DNA of 64,000 nt from Sisyra terminalis (lineage: Eukaryota > Arthropoda > Insecta > Neuroptera > Sisyridae), in contig OY292278.1 in assembly GCA_958496175.1 (NCBI GenBank), positions 682,001-746,000 of the forward strand. The letters are read 5' to 3'. How positions within the stretch are numbered: position 1 is the stretch's first letter; every line of letters starts with the position of its first letter. The notes below the pieces were generated by a model. The model was not told the DNA's origin, did not search any database, and saw only the letters and a list, made by a program, of their open reading frames with translations. This document shows positions 52,084 through 63,900 of the stretch, in pieces. Position numbers and translations under genes: made by a program.

Positions 52084-53903
52084 TTGCGGTTATTTTTGTG
52101 GATATCATTGCGGTTATTTTTGCGGATATCATTGCGGTTATTTTGCGGTGATATTTGCGGTTATTTTTGCGGATATCATTGCGGTTATTTAGCAGTAATA
52201 TTTGCGGTTATTTTTGCGGATATCATTGCGGTTATTTTTGCGGATATTATTGCGGTTATTTTTGCGGATATCATTGCGGTTATTTTGCGGTAACATTTGC
52301 GGTTATTTTTGCGGATATTATTGCGGTGATTTTTGCGGATATCATTGCGGTTATTTTGCGGATATCATTGCGGTTATTTTTGCGGATATCATTGCGGTTA
52401 TTTTGCGGTGATATTTGCGGTTATTTTTGCGGATATCATTGCGGTTATTTTGCGGTGATATTTGCGGTTATTTTTGCGGATATCATTGCGGTTATTTTGC
52501 GGTGATATTTGCGGTTATTTTTGCGGATATCATTGCGGTTATTTTTGCGGATATTATTGCGGTTATTTTTGCGGATATCATTGCGGTTATTTTGCGGTAA
52601 TATTTGCGGTTATTTTTGCGGATATTATTGCGGTTATTTTGCTGTAATATTTGCGGTTAATTTTGCGGATATCATTGCGGTTATTTTTGCGGATATAATT
52701 GCGGTTATTTTTGCGGATATCATTGCGGTTATTTTGCGGTAACATTTGCGGCTATTTTTGCGGATATTATTGCGGACATTTTTGCGGATATCATTGCGGT
52801 TATTTTTGCGGATATCATTGCGGTTATTTTGCGGTAATATTTGCGGTTATTTTTGCGGATATCATTGCGGTTATTTTGCGGTGATATTTGCGGTTAATTT
52901 TGCGGATATTATTGCGGTTATTTTTGCGGATATCATTGCGGTTATTTTGCGGTGATATTTGCGGTTATTTTTGCGGATATCATTGCGGTTATTTTTGCGG
53001 ATATTATTGCGGTTATTTTTGCGGATATTATTGCGGTTATTTTTGCGGATATCATTGCGGTTATATTGCGGTGATATTTGCGGTTATTTTTGCGGATATC
53101 ATTGCGGTTATTTTTGCGGATATCATTGTGGTTATTTTGCGGTGATATTTGCGGTTATTTTTGCGGATATCATTGCGGTTATTTTGCGGTAATATTTGCG
53201 GTTATTTTTGCGGACATCATTGCGGTTATTTTTGCGGATATTATTGCGGTTATTTTTGCGGATATCATTGCGGTTATTTTTGCGGATATCATTGCGGTTA
53301 TTTTGCGGTGATATTTGCGGTTATTTTTGCGGATATCATTGCGGTTATTTTGCGGTAGTATTTGCAGTTATTTTGCGGATATTATTGCGGTTATTTTTGC
53401 GGATATTATTGCGGTTATTTTGCGGTAATATTTGCGGTTATTTTTGCGGATATCATTGCGGTTATTTTGCGGTGATATTTGCGGTTATTTTTGCGGATAT
53501 CATTGCGGTTATTTTGCGGTAATATTTGCGGTTATTTTTGCGGATATCATTGCGGTTATTTTTGCGGATATCATTGCGGTTATTTTTGCGGATATTATTG
53601 CGGTTATTTTTGCGGATATTATTGCGGTTATTTTTGCGGATATCATTGCGGTTATTTTGCGGATATCATTGCGGTTATTTTTGCGGATATCATTGCGGTT
53701 ATTTTGCGGTGATATTTGCGGTTATTTTTGCGGATATCATTGCGGTTATTTTGCGGTGATATTTGCGGTTATTTTTGCGGAGATCATTGCGGTTATTTTT
53801 GCGGATATTATTGCGGTTATTTTGCGGATATCATTGCGGATATTTTGCGGTAATATTTGCGGTTATTTTTGCGGATATTATTGCGGTTATTTTGCTGTAA
53901 TAT
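51823..53903 (+). repeat. 3.4-kb HOR family, copy 3 (short form, 2,081 bp)
   Basis: The distance between anchors is only 2,081 bp because this copy jumps, near 52,080, from just after the anchor directly into the TTTGTGGATATC section. It lacks most of the 3.4-kb core and keeps the 1,608-bp section. It carries the T at 53,129 (GTGG) shared with 42,574. Confidence 0.9.
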
Positions 53904-56900
53904 TTGCGGTTAATTTTGCGGATATCATTGCGGTTATTTTTGCGGATATTATTGCGGTTATTTTTGCGGATATCATTGCGGTTATTTTGCAGTGATATTT
54001 GCGGTTATTTTTGCGGATATCATTGCGGTTATTATTGCGGATATTATTGCGGTTATTTTTGCGGATATTATTGCGGTTATTTTTGCGGATATCATTGCGG
54101 TTATTTTGCGGTGATATTTGCGGTTATTTTTGCGGATATCATTGCGGTTATTTTGCGGTAATATTATCGGTTATTTTTGCGGATATCATTGCGGTTATTT
54201 TTGCGGATATCATTGCGGTTATTTTGCGGTGATATTTGCGGTTATTTTTGCGGATATCATTGCGGTTATTTTGCGGTAATATTTGCGGTTATTTTTGCGG
54301 ATATCATTGCGGTTATTTTTGCGGATATTATTGCGGTTATTTTTGCGGATATCATCGCGGATATTTTGCGGTAATATTTGCGGTTATTTTTGCGGATATC
54401 ATTGCGGTTATTTTGCAGTGATATTTGCGGTTATTTTTGCGGATATCATTGCGGTTATTTTTGCGGATATTATTGCGGTTATTTTTGCGGATATTATTGC
54501 GGTTATTTTTGCGGATATCATTGCGGTTATTTTGCGGTAACATTTGCGGTTATTTTTGCGGATATTATTGCGGTTATTTTTGCGGATATCATTGCGGTTA
54601 TTTTGCGGTGATATTTGCGGTTATTTTTGCGGATATCATTGCGGTTATTTTTGCGGATATTATTGCGGTTATTTTTGCGGATATTATTGCGGTTATTTTT
54701 GCGGATATCATTGCGGTTATATTGCGGTGATATTTGCGGTTATTTTTGCGGATATCATTGCGGTTATTTTTGCGGATATCATTGCGGTTATTTTGCGGTG
54801 ATATTTGCGGTTATTTTTGCGGATATCATTGCGGTTATTTTTGCGGATATCATTGCGGTTATTTTGCGGATATCATTGCGGTTATTTTTGCGGATATCAT
54901 TGCGGTTATTTTGCGGTGATATTTGCGGTTATTTTGGCGGATATCATTGCGGTTATTTTGCGGTGATATTTGCGGTTATTTTTGCGGAGATCATTGCGGT
55001 TATTTTTGCGGATATTATTGCGGTTATTTTGCGGATATCATTGCGGATATTTTGCGGTAATATTTGCGGTTATTTTTGCGGATATTATTGCGGTTATTTT
55101 GCTGTAATATTTGCGGTTAATTTTGCGGATATCATTGCGGTTATTTTTGCGGATATTATTGCGGTTATTTTTGCGGATATCATTGCGGTTATTTTGCAGT
55201 GATATTTGCGGTTATTTTTGCGGATATCATTGCGGTTATTTTTGCGGATATTATTGCGGTTATTTTTGCGGATATTATTGCGGTTATTTTTGCGGATATC
55301 ATTGCGGTTATTTTGCGGTGATATTTGCGGTTATTTTTGCGGATATTATTGCGGTTATTTTTGCGGATATCATTGCGGTTATTTTGCGGTGATATTTGTG
55401 GTTATTTTTGCGGATATCATTGCGGTTATTTTTGCGGATATTATTGCGGTTATTTTTGCGGATATCATTGCGGTTATTTTGCGGTGATATTTGCGGTTAT
55501 TATTGCGGATATTATTGCGGTTATTTTTGCGGATATTATTGCGGTTATTTTGCGGTGATATTTGCGGTTATTTTTGCGGATATCATTGCGGTTATTTTGC
55601 GGTAATATTATCGGTTATTTTTGCGGATATCATTGCGGTTATTTTTGCGGATATCATTGCGGTTATTTTGCGGTGATATTTGCGGTTATTTTTGCGGATA
55701 TCATTGCGGTTATTTTGCGGTAATATTTGCGGTTATTTTTGCGGATATCATTGCGGTTATTTTTGCGGATATTATTGCGGTTATTTTTGCGGATATCATT
55801 GCGGATATTTTGCGGTAATATTTGCGGTTATTTTTGCGGATATTATTGCGGTTATTTTGCTGTAATATTTGCGGTTAATTTTGCGGATAACATTGCGGTT
55901 ATTTTTGCGGATATTATTGCGGTTATTTTTGCGGATATCATTGCGGTTATTTTGCAGTGATATTTGCGGTTATTTTTGCGGATATCATTGCGGTTATTTT
56001 TGCGGATATTATTGCGGTTATTTTTGCGGATATTATTGCGGTTATTTTTGCGGATATCATTGCGGTTATTTTGCGGTAACATTTGCGGTTATTTTTGCGG
56101 ATATTATTGCGGTTATATTTGCGGATATCATTGCGGTTATTTTGCGGTGATATTTGCGGTTATTTTTGCGGATATCATTGCGGTTATTTTTGCGGATATT
56201 ATTGCGGTTATTTTTGCGGATATTATTGCGGTTATTTTTGCGGATATCATTGCGGTTATTTTGCGGTGATATTTGCGGTTATTTTTGCGGATATCATTGC
56301 GGTTATTTTGCGGTAATATTATCGGTTATTTTTGCGGATATCATTGCGGTTATTTTTGCGGATATCATTGCGGTTATTTTGCGGTGATATTTGCGGTTAT
56401 TTTTGCGGATATCATTGCGGTTATTTTGCGGTAATATTTGCGGTTATTTTTGCGGATATCATTGCGGTTATTTTTGCGGATATCATTGCGGTTATTTTTG
56501 CGGATATTATTGCGGTTAGTTTTGCGGATATTATTGCGGTTATTTTTGCGGATATCATTGCGGTTATTTTGCGGTAACATTTGCGGTTATTTTTGCGGAT
56601 ATTATTGCGGTTATTTTTGCGGATATCATTGCGGTTATTTTGCGGATATCATTGCGGTTATTTTTGCGGATATCATTGCGGTTATTTAGCGGTGATATTT
56701 GCGGTTATTTTTGCGGATATCATTGCGGTTATTTTGCGGTGATATTTGCGGTTATTTTTGCGGAGATCAATGCGGTTATTTTTATGGATATCATTGCGGT
56801 TATTTTTGCGGATATCATTGCGGTTATTTTGCGGTAATATTTGCGTTTATTTTTGCGGATATCATTGCGGTTATTTTTGCGGATATTATTGCGGTTATTT

Positions 56901-57313
56901 TTGTGGATATCATTGCGGTTATTTTGCGGTGATATTAGCGGTTATTTTTGCGGATATCATTGCGGTTATTTTTGCGGATATTATTGCGGTTATTTTTGCG
57001 GGTATCATTGCGGTTATTTTTGCGGATATCATTGCGGTTATTTTGCGGTGATATTTGCGGTTATTTTTGCGGATATCATTGCGGTTATTTTGCGGTAATA
57101 TTTGCGGTTATTTTTGTGGATATCATTGCGGTTATTTTTGCGGATATCATTGCGGTTATTTTGCGGTGATATTTGCGGTTATTTTTGCGGAGATCATTGC
57201 GGTTATTTTTGCGGATATTATTGCGGTTATTTTGCGGATATCATTGCGGATATTTTGCGGTAATATTTGCGGTTATTTTTGCGGATATTATTGCGGTTAT
57301 TTTGCTGTAATAT
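52084..57313 (+). repeat. 10,555-bp super-duplication, right copy
   Basis: This segment corresponds base for base in landmark order to 41,529-46,781 at +10,555 (10,532 after a 23-bp deletion near 56,806). Two otherwise private substitutions are shared at exactly this offset: T at 42,574/53,129 and G at 45,964/56,519. The copies physically between them (51,048, and the register near 49,4xx) do not have them. The left partner is 41,529-46,781. Confidence 0.9.
53904..57313 (+). repeat. 3.4-kb HOR family, copy 4 (3,410 bp)
   Basis: This copy has the same landmark order as copy 1, including the G at 56,519 in GGTTAGTTTTG. It is 23 bp shorter because one z-type unit is missing near 56,806, after the TTTATGGATATC word. 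Confidence 0.93.
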
Positions 57314-60300
57314 TTGCGGTTAATTTTGCGGATATCATTGCGGTTATTTTTGCGGATATTATTGCGGTTATTTTTGCGGATATCATTGCGGTTATTTTGC
57401 AGTGATATTTGCGGTTATTTTTGCGGATATCATTGCGGTTATTATTGCGGATATTATTGCGGTTATTTTTGCGGATATTATTGCGGTTATTTTTGCGGAT
57501 ATCATTGCGGTTATTTTGCGGTGATATTTGCGGTTATTTTTGCGGATATCATTGCGGTTATTTTGCGGTAATATTATCGGTTATTTTTGCGGATATCATT
57601 GCGGTTATTTTTGCGGATATCATTGCGGTTATTTTGCGGTGATATTTGCGGTTATTTTTGCGGATATCATTGCGGTTATTTTGCGGTAATATTTGCGGTT
57701 ATTTTTGCGGATATCATTGCGGTTATTTTTGCGGATATTATTGCGGTTATTTTTGCGGATATCATCGCGGATATTTTGCGGTAATATTTGCGGTTATTTT
57801 TGCGGATATCATTGCGGTTATTTTGCAGTGATATTTGCGGTTATTTTTGCGGATATCATTGCGGTTATTTTTGCGGATATTATTGCGGTTATTTTTGCGG
57901 ATATTATTGCGGTTATTTTTGCGGATATCATTGCGGTTATTTTGCGGTAACATTTGCGGTTATTTTTGCGGATATTATTGCGGTTATTTTTGCGGATATC
58001 ATTGCGGTTATTTTGCGGTGATATTTGCGGTTATTTTTGCGGATATCATTGCGGTTATTTTTGCGGATATTATTGCGGTTATTTTTGCGGATATTATTGC
58101 GGTTATTTTTGCGGATATCATTGCGGTTATATTGCGGTGATATTTGCGGTTATTTTTGCGGATATCATTGCGGTTATTTTTGCGGATATCATTGCGGTTA
58201 TTTTGCGGTGATATTTGCGGTTATTTTTGCGGATATCATTGCGGTTATTTTTGCGGATATCATTGCGGTTATTTTGCGGATATCATTGCGGTTATTTTTG
58301 CGGATATCATTGCGGTTATTTTGCGGTGATATTTGCGGTTATTTTGGCGGATATCATTGCGGTTATTTTGCGGTGATATTTGCGGTTATTTTTGCGGAGA
58401 TCATTGCGGTTATTTTTGCGGATATTATTGCGGTTATTTTGCGGATATCATTGCGGATATTTTGCGGTAATATTTGCGGTTATTTTTGCGGATATTATTG
58501 CGGTTATTTTGCTGTAATATTTGCGGTTAATTTTGCGGATATCATTGCGGTTATTTTTGCGGATATTATTGCGGTTATTTTTGCGGATATCATTGCGGTT
58601 ATTTTGCAGTGATATTTGCGGTTATTTTTGCGGATATCATTGCGGTTATTTTTGCGGATATTATTGCGGTTATTTTTGCGGATATTATTGCGGTTATTTT
58701 TGCGGATATCATTGCGGTTATTTTGCGGTGATATTTGCGGTTATTTTTGCGGATATTATTGCGGTTATTTTTGCGGATATCATTGCGGTTATTTTGCGGT
58801 GATATTTGTGGTTATTTTTGCGGATATCATTGCGGTTATTTTTGCGGATATTATTGCGGTTATTTTTGCGGATATCATTGCGGTTATTTTGCGGTGATAT
58901 TTGCGGTTATTATTGCGGATATTATTGCGGTTATTTTTGCGGATATTATTGCGGTTATTTTGCGGTGATATTTGCGGTTATTTTTGCGGATATCATTGCG
59001 GTTATTTTGCGGTAATATTATCGGTTATTTTTGCGGATATCATTGCGGTTATTTTTGCGGATATCATTGCGGTTATTTTGCGGTGATATTTGCGGTTATT
59101 TTTGCGGATATCATTGCGGTTATTTTGCGGTAATATTTGCGGTTATTTTTGCGGATATCATTGCGGTTATTTTTGCGGATATTATTGCGGTTATTTTTGC
59201 GGATATCATTGCGGATATTTTGCGGTAATATTTGCGGTTATTTTTGCGGATATTATTGCGGTTATTTTGCTGTAATATTTGCGGTTAATTTTGCGGATAA
59301 CATTGCGGTTATTTTTGCGGATATTATTGCGGTTATTTTTGCGGATATCATTGCGGTTATTTTGCAGTGATATTTGCGGTTATTTTTGCGGATATCATTG
59401 CGGTTATTTTTGCGGATATTATTGCGGTTATTTTTGCGGATATTATTGCGGTTATTTTTGCGGATATCATTGCGGTTATTTTGCGGTAACATTTGCGGTT
59501 ATTTTTGCGGATATTATTGCGGTTATATTTGCGGATATCATTGCGGTTATTTTGCGGTGATATTTGCGGTTATTTTTGCGGATATCATTGCGGTTATTTT
59601 TGCGGATATTATTGCGGTTATTTTTGCGGATATTATTGCGGTTATTTTTGCGGATATCATTGCGGTTATTTTGCGGTGATATTTGCGGTTATTTTTGCGG
59701 ATATCATTGCGGTTATTTTGCGGTAATATTATCGGTTATTTTTGCGGATATCATTGCGGTTATTTTTGCGGATATCATTGCGGTTATTTTGCGGTGATAT
59801 TTGCGGTTATTTTTGCGGATATCATTGCGGTTATTTTGCGGTAATATTTGCGGTTATTTTTGCGGATATCATTGCGGTTATTTTTGCGGATATCATTGCG
59901 GTTATTTTTGCGGATATTATTGCGGTTATTTTTGCGGATATTATTGCGGTTATTTTTGCGGATATCATTGCGGTTATTTTGCGGTAACATTTGCGGTTAT
60001 TTTTGCGGATATTATTGCGGTTATTTTTGCGGATATCATTGCGGTTATTTTGCGGATATCATTGCGGTTATTTTTGCGGATATCATTGCGGTTATTTAGC
60101 GGTGATATTTGCGGTTATTTTTGCGGATATCATTGCGGTTATTTTGCGGTGATATTTGCGGTTATTTTTGCGGAGATCAATGCGGTTATTTTTATGGATA
60201 TCATTGCGGTTATTTTGCGGTGATATTTGCGGTTATTTTTGCGGATATCATTGCGGTTATTTTGCGGATATCATTGCGGTTATTTTTGCGGATATCATTG

Positions 60301-60935
60301 CGGTTATTTAGCGGTGATATTTGCGGTTATTTTTGCGGATATCATTGCGGTTATTTTGCGGTGATATTTGCGGTTATTTTTGCGGAGATCAATGCGGTTA
60401 TTTTTATGGATATCATTGCGGTTATTTTTGCGGATATCATTGCGGTTATTTTGCGGTAATATTTGCGTTTATTTTTGCGGATATCATTGCGGTTATTTTT
60501 GCGGATATTATTGCGGTTATTTTTGTGGATATCATTGCGGTTATTTTGCGGTGATATTAGCGGTTATTTTTGCGGATATCATTGCGGTTATTTTTGCGGA
60601 TATTATTGCGGTTATTTTTGCGGGTATCATTGCGGTTATTTTTGCGGATATCATTGCGGTTATTTTGCGGTGATATTTGCGGTTATTTTTGCGGATATCA
60701 TTGCGGTTATTTTGCGGTAATATTTGCGGTTATTTTTGTGGATATCATTGCGGTTATTTTTGCGGATATCATTGCGGTTATTTTGCGGTGATATTTGCGG
60801 TTATTTTTGCGGAGATCATTGCGGTTATTTTTGCGGATATTATTGCGGTTATTTTGCGGATATCATTGCGGATATTTTGCGGTAATATTTGCGGTTATTT
60901 TTGCGGATATTATTGCGGTTATTTTGCTGTAATAT
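57314..60935 (+). repeat. 3.4-kb HOR family, copy 5 (3,622 bp)
   Basis: This copy matches copy 4 at +3,410 to about 60,220. It is 212 bp longer because of a local tandem duplication at 60,012-60,435. It lacks the G of 56,519 in the GGTTAGTTTTG word. Confidence 0.93.
60012..60435 (+). repeat. 212-bp tandem duplication inside copy 5
   Basis: The rare TTATTTAGCGGTGAT word occurs at 60,098 and again at 60,310 (position of the A), each followed by GCGGAGATCAATGCGG and TTTATGGATATC. The first half continues with the full unit, as in copies 1, 2 and 6. The second half continues with the 23-bp-deleted form, as in copy 4. Confidence 0.92.
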
Positions 60936-63900
60936 TTGCGGTTAATTTTGCGGATATCATTGCGGTTATTTTTGCGGATATTATTGCGGTTATTTTTGCG
61001 GATATCATTGCGGTTATTTTGCAGTGATATTTGCGGTTATTTTTGCGGATATCATTGCGGTTATTATTGCGGATATTATTGCGGTTATTTTTGCGGATAT
61101 TATTGCGGTTATTTTTGCGGATATCATTGCGGTTATTTTGCGGTGATATTTGCGGTTATTTTTGCGGATATCATTGCGGTTATTTTGCGGTAATATTATC
61201 GGTTATTTTTGCGGATATCATTGCGGTTATTTTTGCGGATATCATTGCGGTTATTTTGCGGTGATATTTGCGGTTATTTTTGCGGATATCATTGCGGTTA
61301 TTTTGCGGTAATATTTGCGGTTATTTTTGCGGATATCATTGCGGTTATTTTTGCGGATATTATTGCGGTTATTTTTGCGGATATCATCGCGGATATTTTG
61401 CGGTAATATTTGCGGTTATTTTTGCGGATATCATTGCGGTTATTTTGCAGTGATATTTGCGGTTATTTTTGCGGATATCATTGCGGTTATTTTTGCGGAT
61501 ATTATTGCGGTTATTTTTGCGGATATTATTGCGGTTATTTTTGCGGATATCATTGCGGTTATTTTGCGGTAACATTTGCGGTTATTTTTGCGGATATTAT
61601 TGCGGTTATTTTTGCGGATATCATTGCGGTTATTTTGCGGTGATATTTGCGGTTATTTTTGCGGATATCATTGCGGTTATTTTTGCGGATATTATTGCGG
61701 TTATTTTTGCGGATATTATTGCGGTTATTTTTGCGGATATCATTGCGGTTATATTGCGGTGATATTTGCGGTTATTTTTGCGGATATCATTGCGGTTATT
61801 TTTGCGGATATCATTGCGGTTATTTTGCGGTGATATTTGCGGTTATTTTTGCGGATATCATTGCGGTTATTTTTGCGGATATCATTGCGGTTATTTTGCG
61901 GATATCATTGCGGTTATTTTTGCGGATATCATTGCGGTTATTTTGCGGTGATATTTGCGGTTATTTTGGCGGATATCATTGCGGTTATTTTGCGGTGATA
62001 TTTGCGGTTATTTTTGCGGAGATCATTGCGGTTATTTTTGCGGATATTATTGCGGTTATTTTGCGGATATCATTGCGGATATTTTGCGGTAATATTTGCG
62101 GTTATTTTTGCGGATATTATTGCGGTTATTTTGCTGTAATATTTGCGGTTAATTTTGCGGATATCATTGCGGTTATTTTTGCGGATATTATTGCGGTTAT
62201 TTTTGCGGATATCATTGCGGTTATTTTGCAGTGATATTTGCGGTTATTTTTGCGGATATCATTGCGGTTATTTTTGCGGATATTATTGCGGTTATTTTTG
62301 CGGATATTATTGCGGTTATTTTTGCGGATATCATTGCGGTTATTTTGCGGTGATATTTGCGGTTATTTTTGCGGATATTATTGCGGTTATTTTTGCGGAT
62401 ATCATTGCGGTTATTTTGCGGTGATATTTGTGGTTATTTTTGCGGATATCATTGCGGTTATTTTTGCGGATATTATTGCGGTTATTTTTGCGGATATCAT
62501 TGCGGTTATTTTGCGGTGATATTTGCGGTTATTATTGCGGATATTATTGCGGTTATTTTTGCGGATATTATTGCGGTTATTTTGCGGTGATATTTGCGGT
62601 TATTTTTGCGGATATCATTGCGGTTATTTTGCGGTAATATTATCGGTTATTTTTGCGGATATCATTGCGGTTATTTTTGCGGATATCATTGCGGTTATTT
62701 TGCGGTGATATTTGCGGTTATTTTTGCGGATATCATTGCGGTTATTTTGCGGTAATATTTGCGGTTATTTTTGCGGATATCATTGCGGTTATTTTTGCGG
62801 ATATTATTGCGGTTATTTTTGCGGATATCATTGCGGATATTTTGCGGTAATATTTGCGGTTATTTTTGCGGATATTATTGCGGTTATTTTGCTGTAATAT
62901 TTGCGGTTAATTTTGCGGATAACATTGCGGTTATTTTTGCGGATATTATTGCGGTTATTTTTGCGGATATCATTGCGGTTATTTTGCAGTGATATTTGCG
63001 GTTATTTTTGCGGATATCATTGCGGTTATTTTTGCGGATATTATTGCGGTTATTTTTGCGGATATTATTGCGGTTATTTTTGCGGATATCATTGCGGTTA
63101 TTTTGCGGTAACATTTGCGGTTATTTTTGCGGATATTATTGCGGTTATATTTGCGGATATCATTGCGGTTATTTTGCGGTGATATTTGCGGTTATTTTTG
63201 CGGATATCATTGCGGTTATTTTTGCGGATATTATTGCGGTTATTTTTGCGGATATTATTGCGGTTATTTTTGCGGATATCATTGCGGTTATTTTGCGGTG
63301 ATATTTGCGGTTATTTTTGCGGATATCATTGCGGTTATTTTGCGGTAATATTATCGGTTATTTTTGCGGATATCATTGCGGTTATTTTTGCGGATATCAT
63401 TGCGGTTATTTTGCGGTGATATTTGCGGTTATTTTTGCGGATATCATTGCGGTTATTTTGCGGTAATATTTGCGGTTATTTTTGCGGATATCATTGCGGT
63501 TATTTTTGCGGATATCATTGCGGTTATTTTTGCGGATATTATTGCGGTTATTTTTGCGGATATTATTGCGGTTATTTTTGCGGATATCATTGCGGTTATT
63601 TTGCGGTAACATTTGCGGTTATTTTTGCGGATATTATTGCGGTTATTTTTGCGGATATCATTGCGGTTATTTTGCGGATATCATTGCGGTTATTTTTGCG
63701 GATATCATTGCGGTTATTTAGCGGTGATATTTGCGGTTATTTTTGCGGATATCATTGCGGTTATTTTGCGGTGATATTTGCGGTTATTTTTGCGGAGATC
63801 AATGCGGTTATTTTTATGGATATCATTGCGGTTATTTTGCGGTGATATTTGCGGTTATTTTTGCGGATATCATTGCGGTTATTTTGCGGTAATATTTGCG

